From: Loigolactobacillus binensis
GTDB taxonomy: Bacteria > Bacillota > Bacilli > Lactobacillales > Lactobacillaceae
Direction of reading: 5' to 3'
NCBI RefSeq assembly: GCF_005405165.1
Contig: NZ_BJDN01000010.1
Location: 1-64,000, forward strand
Length of the DNA: 64,000 nt
Shown here piece by piece: positions 15,615 through 25,590 of the stretch; the stretch's first letter is position 1, and the number at the start of each line of letters is the position of its first letter. Position numbers and translations under genes: made by a program. Below the pieces are notes generated by a model. It searched no databases. It was not told where the DNA came from and saw only the letters and a list, made by a program, of their open reading frames with translations.

Positions 15615-17855
15615 ATGGCTGAGGATAAAGTTTATACAGCTAACGAAAGTATTGCGTTAGTTAAAACTTATATGAATGATGAGCATGTTGCGTTTGTGAA
15701 AAGAGCGCTTGATTTTGCGACTTACGTTCATAAAGAACAATCGCGTCAATCTGGTGAACCCTATATCATTCATCCAATTCAGGTCGCGGCGATTTTGGCA
15801 GAGCTGAAAATGGATCCGGCAACTGTGGCGTCAGGTTTCTTGCACGATGTGGTTGAAGATACGAATATCACTTTAGGTGACATTCAAGAATTATTCGGTC
15901 AGGATGTAGCTGTGATTGTCGATGGTGTTACTAAATTGAGTAAGATCAAATATGTGGCCCATAAAGATGCCTTGGCCGAGAATCATCGTAAAATGATCTT
16001 GGCGATGGCTAAAGACCTCCGTGTCGTCATGGTCAAGTTAGCTGATCGGTTGCATAATATGCGCACTTTGAAACATCTACGACCGGAGAAGCAACGGCGG
16101 ATCGCCAATGAAACTTTGGAAATTTATGCGCCATTAGCCGATCGCTTAGGGATCAGTCAATTTAAATGGGAATTAGAAGATACGGCATTGCGCTATTTAA
16201 ATCCGCAGCAATATTATCGAATCGTCCATTTAATGAATTCTAAACGAACGCAACGCCAAGCTTATATTGACGAGGCGATTAAACAGATCAAGGCCTCGAT
16301 GACTGATTTTAATATTAAGTACGAAATTTATGGTCGGCCTAAGCATATTTATTCGATTTATAAGAAAATGCGGGATAAGCATAAACAATTTGAAGAGATT
16401 TATGATCTGCTGGCCATTCGGGTGATCGTGGATACGATCAAGGATTGTTATGCCGTTTTAGGCGCGATCCATACTAAATGGAAACCGATGCCTGGGCGCT
16501 TTAAGGATTATATTGCGATGCCTAAGGCCAATATGTATCAGTCATTGCATACGACAGTGATCGGTCCTAAAGGCCAACCGCTGGAAATTCAAATTCGTAC
16601 TGAGGAAATGCATCAGGTTGCTGAATTCGGGGTGGCTGCACATTGGGCCTACAAAGAAGGCAAACGGGATGAGGTCAAGTATGATTCTAACGGTAAAAAA
16701 ATTGATATGTTCCGTGAAATTCTGGAATTAGGCAACGAAACCTCCGATGCTGCCGATTTCATGGAAAGTGTCAAAGGTGATATTTTCTCAGATCGCGTTT
16801 ACGTTTTTACACCTAAAGGCGATGTTTATGAATTATCCCAAGGATCAGGGCCACTGGATTTTGCTTATACCATTCACACTGAAGTCGGTAATAAAACAGT
16901 GGGCGCCAAAGTCAATGGTAAAATCGTGCCGTTAAATTATCAATTGAAAAATGGCGATATTGTTGATATTTTAACTTCACCAAATTCTTCACCCAGTCGT
17001 GACTGGATCAATTTAGTAAGCACTAGTAAGGCCCGCAATAAAATCAAACGGTTTTTCAAACAGGCCGATCGTTCCGAAAATATTGAAAAAGGTCGGGATA
17101 TGCTTGAAAAGCAGCTGACTGAAATGGGCTTTTTGCCTAAGGACTATTTAAATAAAGAGGTTCTAGGGCAAGTCACTAGCCGGTTTAATTTCAGTAACAC
17201 GGATGAATTATTGGCCGGGGTCGGTTACGGTGAGTTATCGCCGTTGGTCGTTAGTAACCGGCTAACTGAAAGAGCGCGGCATCAGCGTGAAAAAGCTGCC
17301 CAAGAAAAGCAAGCACAGACGGTTTTAGCCGATACAACCACCGTTAAGGGTAAAACTAAGGCTAAGACAAAAGAGCCATCAGAGAAGCTTAAAATTAAGC
17401 ACGAGGGCGGCGTTGTGATCCAAGGCGTTGACAACTTGTTGGTTCACCTAAGCAAATGTTGTAACCCGGTTCCTGGCGATCCCATCGTCGGTTATGTCAC
17501 CAAAGGCCGCGGTGTCTCAATTCACCGTGCCGATTGTCCCAATGTTCAAAATGCAGTTGATACAGCCAATCGACTGATCGAAGTTGAATGGGAAGATGCA
17601 GCGGCTAAAGGCACAACCTATGATGCTAATCTGGAGGTTTACGGTTACAATCGTTCTGGTTTGTTAAATGATGTTTTACAAACGTTGAATGCACAGACTA
17701 AGAATTTGACTTCGGTTAGCGGTAAGGTTGATCACGATAATATGGCGACGGTTCACGTCACGGTGGCGATCACTAACTTGGCCCATCTAACTCGCTTGAT
17801 CGATAGTATCAAGAATATTCCTGATGTCTATAGTGTTAAGCGCTCAAACGAGTGA
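15615..17855 (+). CDS. rel: bifunctional (p)ppGpp synthetase/hydrolase Rel
   Basis: A 746-residue RSH enzyme that makes and degrades (p)ppGpp in amino-acid starvation. The HD hydrolase domain (HPIQVAAILAEL, FLHDVVEDT) is intact. The synthetase has GRPKHIYSIYKKMRDK and the RXKD-type signature GRFKDYIAMPK of bifunctional enzymes. TGS, the conserved CCNPVPGD zinc-finger region and an ACT domain follow. I prefer the ATG at 15615; the open frame extends 18 codons further up through the terminator-like hairpin. It lies 39 bases before dtd, the usual Firmicutes pairing. Confidence 0.95.
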   Translation: MAEDKVYTANESIALVKTYMNDEHVAFVKRALDFATYVHKEQSRQSGEPYIIHPIQVAAILAELKMDPATVASGFLHDVVEDTNITLGDIQELFGQDVAVIVDGVTKLSKIKYVAHKDALAENHRKMILAMAKDLRVVMVKLADRLHNMRTLKHLRPEKQRRIANETLEIYAPLADRLGISQFKWELEDTALRYLNPQQYYRIVHLMNSKRTQRQAYIDEAIKQIKASMTDFNIKYEIYGRPKHIYSIYKKMRDKHKQFEEIYDLLAIRVIVDTIKDCYAVLGAIHTKWKPMPGRFKDYIAMPKANMYQSLHTTVIGPKGQPLEIQIRTEEMHQVAEFGVAAHWAYKEGKRDEVKYDSNGKKIDMFREILELGNETSDAADFMESVKGDIFSDRVYVFTPKGDVYELSQGSGPLDFAYTIHTEVGNKTVGAKVNGKIVPLNYQLKNGDIVDILTSPNSSPSRDWINLVSTSKARNKIKRFFKQADRSENIEKGRDMLEKQLTEMGFLPKDYLNKEVLGQVTSRFNFSNTDELLAGVGYGELSPLVVSNRLTERARHQREKAAQEKQAQTVLADTTTVKGKTKAKTKEPSEKLKIKHEGGVVIQGVDNLLVHLSKCCNPVPGDPIVGYVTKGRGVSIHRADCPNVQNAVDTANRLIEVEWEDAAAKGTTYDANLEVYGYNRSGLLNDVLQTLNAQTKNLTSVSGKVDHDNMATVHVTVAITNLAHLTRLIDSIKNIPDVYSVKRSNE

Positions 17856-17894
17856 GTTAGGCGGGGACTATCAACTAAATGGGAGGATCCTAAA

Positions 17895-18341
17895 ATGCGG
17901 GTGGTTTTGCAGCGTGTTAAAAAAGCTAGTGTAGCAATCGATCAGCAAGTAGTTGGGGCCATACAGCGTGGTTATTTATTGTTAGTCGCTGTCCGAGATT
18001 CAGACACTGAAGCTGATCTTGATTATTTAGTTCGAAAAATTACTAAGCTGCGAATTTTTGAAGATGAACAAGGTAAAATGAATTTAGCATTAGCGGCAGT
18101 CCAAGGCCAGATTTTATCGGTTTCTCAATTTACACTTTACGCGGATACAAGTAAAGGCAATCGACCGGGTTTTGCTACTGCAGGTCAGCCAGCTAAGGCG
18201 GCCGAGTATTATGATTGGTTTAATCAAAAACTACAGGCAGCTGGCGTTGAAGTGGCTACCGGTAAGTTTGGTGCGGATATGGCGGTAACATTAGTCAACG
18301 ACGGTCCGGTCACCATTTTGTTTGATACTGAGAACAAGTAG
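17895..18341 (+). CDS. dtd: D-aminoacyl-tRNA deacylase
   Basis: A 148-residue enzyme that removes D-amino acids (and glycine mischarged on tRNA-Ala) from tRNA. The family motifs [17 protein letters not shown] and [11 protein letters not shown] are intact and the length is exact. The ribosome site is GGGAGG. It is probably cotranscribed with rel. Confidence 0.96.
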   Translation: MRVVLQRVKKASVAIDQQVVGAIQRGYLLLVAVRDSDTEADLDYLVRKITKLRIFEDEQGKMNLALAAVQGQILSVSQFTLYADTSKGNRPGFATAGQPAKAAEYYDWFNQKLQAAGVEVATGKFGADMAVTLVNDGPVTILFDTENK

Positions 18342-18416
18342 ATATTTCACAACATTACGATCAGGCGATTTCGCTCAAATGATTAAATCAGCAGATAGAA
18401 AGTAAGGGATTATTAT

Positions 18417-19049
18417 ATGCTACAAGCGGCAATTTGGGACTTTGATGGCACACTTTATGATACATATTCAGGAATTATGCAGGCATTACAGCAATTAGTA
18501 ACTGAATATGGCCTGAAAGTTGACCGGCAAAGTTTATACCGCCTAATTAAGGAAGATTCAGTTAAAACTGCTATTGCACAGTTTGGCCAAACCTTAGCGA
18601 TCGAGCCTGCAGTGCTTTCAAAACGCTATCACGAAATCGAACGGCAAACACAACAGGATCCGCAGCCTTTTACTGCGGCATTAACCACTTGTCAGGCCAT
18701 TATTGCCAACGGCGGGCAAAACTTCTTAATGACCCATCGTGATCGGGGTTCAGAACGATTTTTGGCTGCCGGTGGTTTTACACCGCTATTTAGTGAATAT
18801 GTAACCAGCGAGCAGAATTTTAAACGGAAACCAGATCCAGAAGCAATCAATTATTTAGTTACTAAGCATCAATTGAATCCAGCTACGACGGTGATGATCG
18901 GTGATCGGCCATTAGATGTTGTTGCTGGACAAAATGCGGGTATTAAAGGCTGTTTCTTTGATGTTGATCAATTTCATAGTGCACCAACAGCCGACATTGT
19001 GATCACAACTTTGCCAGAGATCATTCCCTATTTTCAAGCGCGCGATTAA
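18417..19049 (+). CDS. HAD-superfamily phosphatase
   Basis: A 210-residue phosphoglycolate-phosphatase-like hydrolase. Motif I is IWDFDGTLYDTYSG with both catalytic Asp, motif II MTHRDRGS, motif III KRKPDPEA, motif IV MIGDRPLDVVAG. The substrate cannot be read from sequence. The gene is 75 bases after dtd with no clear terminator between. Confidence 0.85.
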   Translation: MLQAAIWDFDGTLYDTYSGIMQALQQLVTEYGLKVDRQSLYRLIKEDSVKTAIAQFGQTLAIEPAVLSKRYHEIERQTQQDPQPFTAALTTCQAIIANGGQNFLMTHRDRGSERFLAAGGFTPLFSEYVTSEQNFKRKPDPEAINYLVTKHQLNPATTVMIGDRPLDVVAGQNAGIKGCFFDVDQFHSAPTADIVITTLPEIIPYFQARD

Positions 19050-19078
19050 AAGAGGACTATAAATTTACCAGTCCATTA

Positions 19079-19087
19079 TGGTATAAT
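19079..19087 (+). promoter_or_regulatory. azlCD extended -10 promoter
   Basis: TG-G-TATAAT with the hexamer at 19082-19087; no strong -35. The start codon lies 37 bases downstream. Confidence 0.5.
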
Positions 19088-19123
19088 CGCTTAGGTTTGT
19101 TTGCTAGATTTGGAGGCTTACTT

Positions 19124-19906
19124 TTGAAAGTAGAGGACAAAAATTGGTTTAACGTATTTAAAATTGCCTTACCACTTTGTATAAGTTACGTGCCAATCGG
19201 ATTGGCCTGCGGGATTTTGTTACATTCAGCAGGTTTTAATATTTTGTTTGCGGGCTTGTTATCAATTATGGTGTTTTCTGGTGGGGCACAATTTTTGATC
19301 GCATCGATGTTGGCAATTCACGCCCCGATGCTGCAAGTTTTGTTGATGTTACTTTTTTTGGAGATGCGCTATGCTTTATTGTCCGCCAGTTTATCGCCGT
19401 TTTTAAAAAAGGAACCTTTACCTTTTTTGATTTATTTCTCCAGTTCAATGAACGATGAAAATTATGCGATCAATTATTTAAAGTTTGCTACTGATAAGAA
19501 GTGGAATGGACACCAGGCTGTGATGGTCAATCATTTTTCTTTATTGTTTTGGACGATCAGTAACATGGTCGGGTCAACGATCGGAAACTTAATTCATTTT
19601 GATGTTAATCTAGTTAATTTTACTTTAACGGCATTGTTTGGTTATATGCTGGTCATGCAGGTGAAAAATTTACTTTCGATCATTGTGGCGGGGCTATCTG
19701 CTGTGTTGTCCGTTTGGCTGATCATTATGATGCGCAGTACGATGGGGCTGGTAATCGCGACGTTAGTAGCATCGTTTGTTGGTTTCATGTTGGAACATCG
19801 TTTAGAAGGTAGATCCAATCCGTTACTGTTGCGCTCATTACGTTTGCGCCGCCGACATGAAAGTTTTAAAGAATTACCAAAGGAGACGACCGACGACCAT
19901 GAGTAA
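19124..19906 (+). CDS. azlC: branched-chain amino acid exporter large subunit AzlC
   Basis: A 260-residue membrane protein of the LIV-E family that, with AzlD, exports branched-chain amino acids or analogues. Features include LPLCISYVPIGLACGILLH at the N-terminus, the FSGGAQFLIASMLA motif and SSSMNDENYAINY. The TTG at 19124 is 7 bases after GGAGG and is preferred over the longer open frame. Its stop overlaps azlD by 8 bases. The substrate is by family only. Confidence 0.88.
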   Translation: MKVEDKNWFNVFKIALPLCISYVPIGLACGILLHSAGFNILFAGLLSIMVFSGGAQFLIASMLAIHAPMLQVLLMLLFLEMRYALLSASLSPFLKKEPLPFLIYFSSSMNDENYAINYLKFATDKKWNGHQAVMVNHFSLLFWTISNMVGSTIGNLIHFDVNLVNFTLTALFGYMLVMQVKNLLSIIVAGLSAVLSVWLIIMMRSTMGLVIATLVASFVGFMLEHRLEGRSNPLLLRSLRLRRRHESFKELPKETTDDHE

Positions 19907-20222
19907 CCTTGATTATCTCATTTTGATTGTATTGGCGGCGGTAGTTGCCTTTATCCCGCGGGTCATTCCCTTATTATATTTTTCAAAACGTAAGATTCCC
20001 AAATGGTTTGATGAGTGGATGAAGTACATTCCTGTGGCATTATTTACCGCTTTGATCGCCAAAGATGTTTTTGTCACTGCACAATATACTTATAATACAA
20101 AAAATTTAACCGAAATTTTTTCAACTATTTTAGTTTTTGTTGTGGCAGCTAAAACCAAATCAATGTTAGTCACGGTGGTGGTTGGGTTAGCTGCGATTAT
20201 GGGCTTGGCACTGGTTTTTTGA
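19899..20222 (+). CDS. azlD: branched-chain amino acid exporter small subunit AzlD
   Basis: A 107-residue membrane protein with about four helices and the family segment VVAFIPRVIPLLYFSKRKIPKW, matching AzlD. The ATG lies inside the end of azlC, so translation is probably coupled. A terminator follows within 15 bases. Confidence 0.87.
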   Translation: MSNLDYLILIVLAAVVAFIPRVIPLLYFSKRKIPKWFDEWMKYIPVALFTALIAKDVFVTAQYTYNTKNLTEIFSTILVFVVAAKTKSMLVTVVVGLAAIMGLALVF

Positions 20223-20232
20223 TCATTACCGC

Positions 20233-20268
20233 ACCGCTACGGCAGAATTGTTGCTGGGCGGTTTTTTT
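20233..20268 (+). terminator. azlCD terminator
   Basis: ACCGC (20233-20237) pairs with GCGGT (20258-20262), followed by a run of T. Confidence 0.7.
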
Positions 20269-20278
20269 TATTGTAATC

Positions 20279-20325
20279 AAATACCCGCTTACTGAATCAA
20301 TTTTGTTCAGTAAGCGGGTATTTTT
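20279..20325. terminator. strong bidirectional terminator
   Basis: A perfect 18-base stem (20279-20296 with 20306-20323), A's before and T's after. It mainly ends the minus-strand amidase gene and backs up the azlCD terminator. Confidence 0.9.
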
Positions 20326-20336
20326 GTGCTACGTAA

Positions 20337-21644
20337 TTACTTGAAATATTGTTTTAAGCCTGTGTAAATATCATCGGCAACTTTAGTTTGATAATAACTG
20401 GAACGAATTCGTTTATAGTCGTGACGGTCATTGATATAACCCATTTCCAGCAAAACAGCAGGCTGCTTATTATCCCGCAGAACTAAGAAATTACCGAATT
20501 CAACGCCACGATTGTCTAAAGTCAAATTATTGAATTGCTGATTTAAGGCTTTGGCTAGGGGTTTGTCCTTGCTTTTACCATAATAGTAAGTTGTCGTGCC
20601 GCTGGCCTGATTATCCTTAGGGCTAGAATCAAGGTGAATACTGATAAACGCGTCGGCGTGGACTTTTTTGGCCAGAGCAGGTCGCGGTGCTAAGCCCACA
20701 TATTTATCTTTTTTCCGGGTTAGCACGACACGGGCACCGGCCTGCCGCAATTTAGCCGCAATTTTTTTGACGATCTGCAAGGTGTACGTTTTTTCGTAAG
20801 TCTTTTTCTGGGACAAAGCGCCGGAATCACGGCCACCGTGGCCAGGATCTAAGACAATGGTGGCCTCCGCTAAGTCGCTAGCGTTAGTGGTTACTGGCTT
20901 ATTTGAAGTCGAGGGGGTCACCGCCCAGTTAGCGACGTAGCCAGTTTTACCCGCCTGAGTTTGGACCTTATACCAATCGCCGGCGGTTGCCAAATAAGTA
21001 AGTTGGGTTTTACGAGTTAGCGTTGCCGCAATACGACCTCCAAGTGCGGGGGTCGCTCGCAACTTGGCGTTGGCTTCATGGACTGTCATGCTTTTAATAC
21101 TTTGATCGACAGTTAATTGTTGTGTGGATTTTTGTGTGTTATCTTTGTTTTTTTGTTCAGTGATGTAGGCCGTTTTGATCCAAGCTACTGATTGTTTAAA
21201 TAGGATCTGACTCCAGCCAGCTTGCTCATAAACTACTGTTACTGCCGCATTTTCCTGGAGGGTGCCTAAGGTATCGCTGTCGTCAGCCGGATTTTCTTTA
21301 GCAGCGACGTTAGCAGTATTGATGGTACCCTTAACATTAGTTGCCGAACTGATTTCAGTATTTTTTAGTAACCAGCTCGCCACCCAGCCAATTTTATCAC
21401 TGGCCAGCCGGACTTGATACCAGCTGTTTTTTTGAGTAATCACGGTTATCTTATCGCCTTTTTTTAACTGGGCCATGGTATCGTACGCTAAGCCAGGACC
21501 CATACGGACGTTAACGGTATTGGCAGTAACGGTAATCGTTTCTTGATGCGCATAAGCCGTGGCCGGCACACTGAGCCAGCTACCACTAAAAATGAGACTT
21601 AGTAGCAGGACAGCGCTAATGATTTGTTTAGTTGTGTGACGCAA
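20337..21644 (-). CDS. secreted N-acetylmuramoyl-L-alanine amidase with three SH3b domains
   Basis: A 435-residue cell-wall hydrolase. A signal peptide (about 1-32, ending ATAYAH) is followed by three SH3b repeats, at about 35-95 (NVRMGPGLAYDTMAQL), 105-165 and 185-245 (KLRATPALGG), and then an Amidase_3 domain at about 262-435. The zinc and catalytic motifs are intact: LDPGHGGRDSGA, ISIHLDSS and VLLEMGYINDRHD. It should cleave the amide bond between MurNAc and the peptide stem. The start is TTG after GAAGGTGAAGAG. It is transcribed divergently from hisS. Confidence 0.93.
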   Translation of the reverse strand: MRHTTKQIISAVLLLSLIFSGSWLSVPATAYAHQETITVTANTVNVRMGPGLAYDTMAQLKKGDKITVITQKNSWYQVRLASDKIGWVASWLLKNTEISSATNVKGTINTANVAAKENPADDSDTLGTLQENAAVTVVYEQAGWSQILFKQSVAWIKTAYITEQKNKDNTQKSTQQLTVDQSIKSMTVHEANAKLRATPALGGRIAATLTRKTQLTYLATAGDWYKVQTQAGKTGYVANWAVTPSTSNKPVTTNASDLAEATIVLDPGHGGRDSGALSQKKTYEKTYTLQIVKKIAAKLRQAGARVVLTRKKDKYVGLAPRPALAKKVHADAFISIHLDSSPKDNQASGTTTYYYGKSKDKPLAKALNQQFNNLTLDNRGVEFGNFLVLRDNKQPAVLLEMGYINDRHDYKRIRSSYYQTKVADDIYTGLKQYFK

Positions 21645-21767
21645 CTCTTCACCTTCAAAAAATTAATTACTTTAATTATAGCAAATCCTTGGGTGGGAAA
21701 CAGTACTTTTCGCCAGGCTGACTTGACTTTTAACCTTATTTTCGGTAACGTAATTGTGAACTTAATA

Positions 21768-21999
21768 TGACCGAAGACAAAGTAAGCTTGTAGGTAGATT
21801 GTTTTTTAGAGAGCGCTAGCTAGGCTGGAACTAGCGTAAACACACCTGCAACATGACACTTTTGAGGTAAAGCCTGGTGCTTTCGCGAACAGCGTTATCT
21901 GATAAGTGATCTAATTTATAATTTTAAATGACGGTCGAGTAATTATTAAGGTGGTACCGTGCAATCAATGCGCCCTTGTCGAAGACAGGGGCGCTTTTT
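21768..21999 (+). ncRNA. T-box riboswitch of hisS-aspS
   Basis: Stem I carries the AGTA element and the AGAGAG and GCTGGAA distal motifs. The T-box sequence AAGGTGGTACCGTG lies at about 21948-21962. A perfect-looking terminator pairs GCGCCCTTGTC (21970-21980) with GACAGGGGCGC (21984-21994), then T's. The specifier loop reads ATGACACTTT. It contains GAC (Asp, 21855-21857), followed by the usual purine, and the overlapping CAC (His, 21857-21859). TTGACT at 21723-21728 is a candidate -35. Confidence 0.93.
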
Positions 22000-22041
22000 A
22001 GTTAATTTTATTGTACGTGCGCCAAAGAAAGGGAGTTTAGT

Positions 22042-23343
22042 ATGGTTTATCAACGACCAAAAGGGACTGCGGATATTTTACCTGGTGATACCGAAAAATG
22101 GCAATACGTTGAACAAACGGCACGTCAGGTTTTCAGTCATTACCAATTTAAAGAGATCCGGACGCCAATTTTTGAAAGTTTTGATGTGTTTTCCCGTTCA
22201 GTTGGGGATACTTCGGATATTGTGACTAAGGAAATGTACGACTTTTACGACAAAGGCAAACGCCACATCGTTTTACGGCCAGAAGGAACGGCCGGAATTG
22301 TCCGTGCTTATGTTGAAAACAAATTATTTGGTCCGGAGCATCCTAAACCTGTCAAAGTTTATTATATGGGGCCAATGTTCCGGTATGAACGGCCTCAATC
22401 TGGGCGGATGCGTGAATTCCATCAAATCGGGGTTGAAGCGTTAGGCAGTCCTAGTCCAACAGTTGATGTTGAAACGATTGCTATGGCGTTAGGCTTATTT
22501 AAAAAAATCGGTATCGGTGGTCTAAAATTAGTGATCAATACTTTAGGTGATCTGGCTTCACGTCAGGCGTACCGGCAAGCATTGATCGACTTCTTGGAAC
22601 CGCATTTTGCCGAACTCAGTCAGGATTCACAGGTTCGCTTACACAAAAATCCATTGCGTGTCCTCGACAGTAAAGATAAAAAAGATCAGGCAATTGTTGC
22701 TGATGCACCGTCAATTTTAGATTTTCTGGATGAAGAGTCGACGGCGCACTTTACAACGGTTAAAGCGCTGTTAGATAACCTGGGTATTGCCTATGAAGTG
22801 GATGCCACCATGGTTCGTGGATTGGATTATTACAACCACACGATTTTTGAGATCATGTCCAACTCAAAAGCTTTTGGCGGACAGTATATGACAGTTTGCG
22901 CTGGTGGCCGCTATAATGGTCTGGTTGAAGAAATCGGTGGGCCAGCTACTCCTGGTTTTGGCTTTGGTTTAGGCCTGGAGCGAATGCTACTAGTGATGGC
23001 GGCTGACGGGATCGAGGTGCCGAATACGGCTGATTTAGCGGCTTATGTGGTCGGTATCGGCGAAGAGACCCAGGCCGCGGTGGTCCAAGTGACCCAGGCT
23101 ATTCGTAATGCCGGCTTTACTGCTGAACACGATTATCTAGCGCGGAAACCAAAGGCACAATTTAAAATGGCTAACCGCTTGAATGCGGAAGTGGTAGTCA
23201 CGATTGGTGAAAGTGAATTGGCGGCTAAAACGGCGCATTTGAAAAATATGGCAACAGGTAATGAAATTACGGTGCCACTGGCTGAGATCGAACAGGATTT
23301 TGCCACGGTGATCGCACAAATAAGGGGAGAAAAACGTGGATAA
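22042..23343 (+). CDS. hisS: histidyl-tRNA synthetase
   Basis: A 433-residue class II synthetase charging tRNA-His. It starts [20 protein letters not shown]; motif 2 is [17 protein letters not shown], the histidine motif is [10 protein letters not shown] and motif 3 [11 protein letters not shown]. The anticodon-binding domain covers the last 100 residues. It is controlled by the upstream T-box and overlaps aspS by 8 bases. Confidence 0.97.
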   Translation: MVYQRPKGTADILPGDTEKWQYVEQTARQVFSHYQFKEIRTPIFESFDVFSRSVGDTSDIVTKEMYDFYDKGKRHIVLRPEGTAGIVRAYVENKLFGPEHPKPVKVYYMGPMFRYERPQSGRMREFHQIGVEALGSPSPTVDVETIAMALGLFKKIGIGGLKLVINTLGDLASRQAYRQALIDFLEPHFAELSQDSQVRLHKNPLRVLDSKDKKDQAIVADAPSILDFLDEESTAHFTTVKALLDNLGIAYEVDATMVRGLDYYNHTIFEIMSNSKAFGGQYMTVCAGGRYNGLVEEIGGPATPGFGFGLGLERMLLVMAADGIEVPNTADLAAYVVGIGEETQAAVVQVTQAIRNAGFTAEHDYLARKPKAQFKMANRLNAEVVVTIGESELAAKTAHLKNMATGNEITVPLAEIEQDFATVIAQIRGEKRG

Positions 23344-25105
23344 ACGCACAACTTATGCAGGGTTAATTGATGAAAAGTATGTCGGTCAAGAAGTGACTTT
23401 AATGGGCTGGGTTCAAAAACGACGCAATTTAGGTAACTTGATCTTTATCGATTTACGTGACCGGGAAGGCATCGTACAGTTAGTTTTCAGCCAAGAATTT
23501 GGGCATGATGCGTGGGCAGTTGCCGACAAAGTTCGGTCTGAATACGTGATTGCAGCCAAAGGTAAAGTCACTAAGCGGGCTGCCGACGCGATCAATTCGA
23601 ATATGAAAACCGGTAAAGTCGAAGTTGAGATCCATGACGTTACTGTTTTAAATAAAGCAAAAACGCCACCATTTTATATCGAAGATAACATTAACGTTTC
23701 TGCTGATTTACGAATGAAATATCGGTATTTGGACCTGCGCCGGCCGGAAATGTTGCAAGGCTTATTGATTCGCAATAAGATCACTCAAGCGGCGCATCGT
23801 TATTTGGACGAAACCGGCTTTATCGATGTAGAAACACCTGATCTAACAAAGTCAACGCCGGAAGGAGCGCGTGACTACTTGGTACCATCACGGGTTTATC
23901 CAGGTCATTTTTACGCGTTACCGCAGTCACCACAATTGTTTAAGCAATTATTGATGGGCGCCGGGCTAGATCGTTATTACCAAATCGCACGTTGCTTCCG
24001 TGATGAAGACCTGCGTGGTGATCGCCAACCAGAGTTTACCCAGATCGATATGGAAACTAGTTTCCTTAGTGCAGAAGAGATCCAGGAATTAACGGAAGGC
24101 TTATTGAAGGCCGTTATGAAGGCTACAAAAGGGATCGAATTAACAACACCGATTCCACGGATCACTTGGAATGAAGCCATGGCTCGTTTTGGCTCTGATA
24201 AGCCGGATATTCGTTTTGGCTTGGAATTAACTGATCTATCTGATTTGATGCAGGAAACTGAGTTTAAGGTCTTCAGTGGCGCTATTGCTGCTGGTGGTCA
24301 GGTTAAAGGCATTTGTGTTCCAGGTGCTGCCGACAAGTATTCCCGCAAAGATATTGACAAAATTCAGGATTACGTTAAACGTTTTGGCGCTAAGGGATTA
24401 GCTTGGCTAAAGCTAACTGACGATGGTTTTACCGGCCCAATTGCTAAATTCTTTAAGGGCCAAGAAGCTGTTATTAGTAAACGCTTAGGCGCTAAGACCG
24501 GTGATTTATTATTATTTGCTGCTGATACGCGTAAGATTGTCGCTGATACACTCGGCTATTTGCGTAAATTCTTTGCCAAAGAACTGAATTTGATCGACGA
24601 AAGTAAATTTGCCTTTATCTGGGTAGTTGACTGGCCATTATTTGAATACGATGAAGGTATCCAACGTTGGACGGCAGCGCACCATCCGTTCACGATGCCT
24701 AATGAAGAAGACATCCATTACTTAAATGATGGTGAAGATCCCCATAAGGCACATGCACAAAGCTACGATATCGTCTTGAATGGCTACGAGCTTGGTGGCG
24801 GTTCGATTCGTATCCATGATCGTGATCTCCAAGAAAAGATGTTAAAAGCTTTAGGCATTTCACCAGAAAAAGCGCAGGAACGGTTTGGTTTCCTACTGGA
24901 TGCTTTGACTTACGGTTTCCCACCGCATGGCGGCTTAGCTATCGGGTTAGACCGTTTTGCAATGTTATTAGCAGGTAAGGATAATATTCGGGAAGTGATC
25001 GCCTTTCCGAAGAACTCTAAGGCGGGTGATCCTTTGACGGATGCCCCTAGTAAAGTATCCAATAAACAATTATTAGATCTGGATTTAACGGTTTACGATA
25101 AATAA
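23336..25105 (+). CDS. aspS: aspartyl-tRNA synthetase
   Basis: A 589-residue bacterial-type class II synthetase: OB-fold anticodon domain ([20 protein letters not shown]), motif 2 [19 protein letters not shown], the GAD insertion and motif 3 [15 protein letters not shown]. The start is GTG inside the end of hisS, after AGGGGAG. The operon is shared with hisS and ends in a perfect terminator. Confidence 0.97.
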   Translation: MDKRTTYAGLIDEKYVGQEVTLMGWVQKRRNLGNLIFIDLRDREGIVQLVFSQEFGHDAWAVADKVRSEYVIAAKGKVTKRAADAINSNMKTGKVEVEIHDVTVLNKAKTPPFYIEDNINVSADLRMKYRYLDLRRPEMLQGLLIRNKITQAAHRYLDETGFIDVETPDLTKSTPEGARDYLVPSRVYPGHFYALPQSPQLFKQLLMGAGLDRYYQIARCFRDEDLRGDRQPEFTQIDMETSFLSAEEIQELTEGLLKAVMKATKGIELTTPIPRITWNEAMARFGSDKPDIRFGLELTDLSDLMQETEFKVFSGAIAAGGQVKGICVPGAADKYSRKDIDKIQDYVKRFGAKGLAWLKLTDDGFTGPIAKFFKGQEAVISKRLGAKTGDLLLFAADTRKIVADTLGYLRKFFAKELNLIDESKFAFIWVVDWPLFEYDEGIQRWTAAHHPFTMPNEEDIHYLNDGEDPHKAHAQSYDIVLNGYELGGGSIRIHDRDLQEKMLKALGISPEKAQERFGFLLDALTYGFPPHGGLAIGLDRFAMLLAGKDNIREVIAFPKNSKAGDPLTDAPSKVSNKQLLDLDLTVYDK

Positions 25106-25114
25106 GTGCCATAA

Positions 25115-25150
25115 AAAATGACCACTGGAATTAATTCCAGTGGTCATTTT
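25115..25150. terminator. bidirectional terminator after aspS
   Basis: A perfect 16-base stem (25115-25130 with 25135-25150) and a TTAA loop; A's and T's on both sides serve aspS and the opposing small gene. Confidence 0.9.
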
Positions 25151-25162
25151 GTTCGTACTAAA

Positions 25163-25381
25163 TTATTTTTTTAGATTAGCTTCAATGAACTGCTTGATTT
25201 CGTCCTCACTTTTATCGCTGGTGTACGGCTTAACGTCAACAACGGTCTTATCGGTGTTGTGATTATTCTTTTCCATGAAATAATCCCAGATTGCATCGCG
25301 GACGACCGTATTGCTATCGCTCCAGTCAAATGCCTCGCTCATTTTTTCGTTAAGAATATGTGCTTCTGTGACTTCTGCCAT
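25163..25381 (-). CDS. small acidic protein, unknown
   Basis: A 72-residue soluble acidic protein (MAEVTEAHILNEKMSEAFDW, ending EANLKK) with no membrane segment or recognisable motif. A strong AGGAGGTA ribosome site precedes the ATG, which supports real expression. It is convergent with aspS. Confidence 0.6.
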   Translation of the reverse strand: MAEVTEAHILNEKMSEAFDWSDSNTVVRDAIWDYFMEKNNHNTDKTVVDVKPYTSDKSEDEIKQFIEANLKK

Positions 25382-25516
25382 AATATCTACCTCCTAGATT
25401 TAGTTACGGACTAATACCTTAGTTCACTTTCTAGTATAGCGCTTTTTGAAAATAGTGGGCAAGTTATTGACGTTGAAAATTAGATTTGTCAGCGGCAGTG
25501 CGAACTAAAATTGATA

Positions 25517-25525
25517 TGGTATAAT
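25517..25525 (+). promoter_or_regulatory. extended -10 promoter of the yitT-type gene
   Basis: TG-G-TATAAT with the hexamer at 25520-25525; no clear -35. Confidence 0.5.
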
Positions 25526-25590
25526 GCATGAAGTAGTGCCAAGTAGATGGGGTTCAGTGAACAAAATTAAAAGAGGTTAGATAAAGAAAA

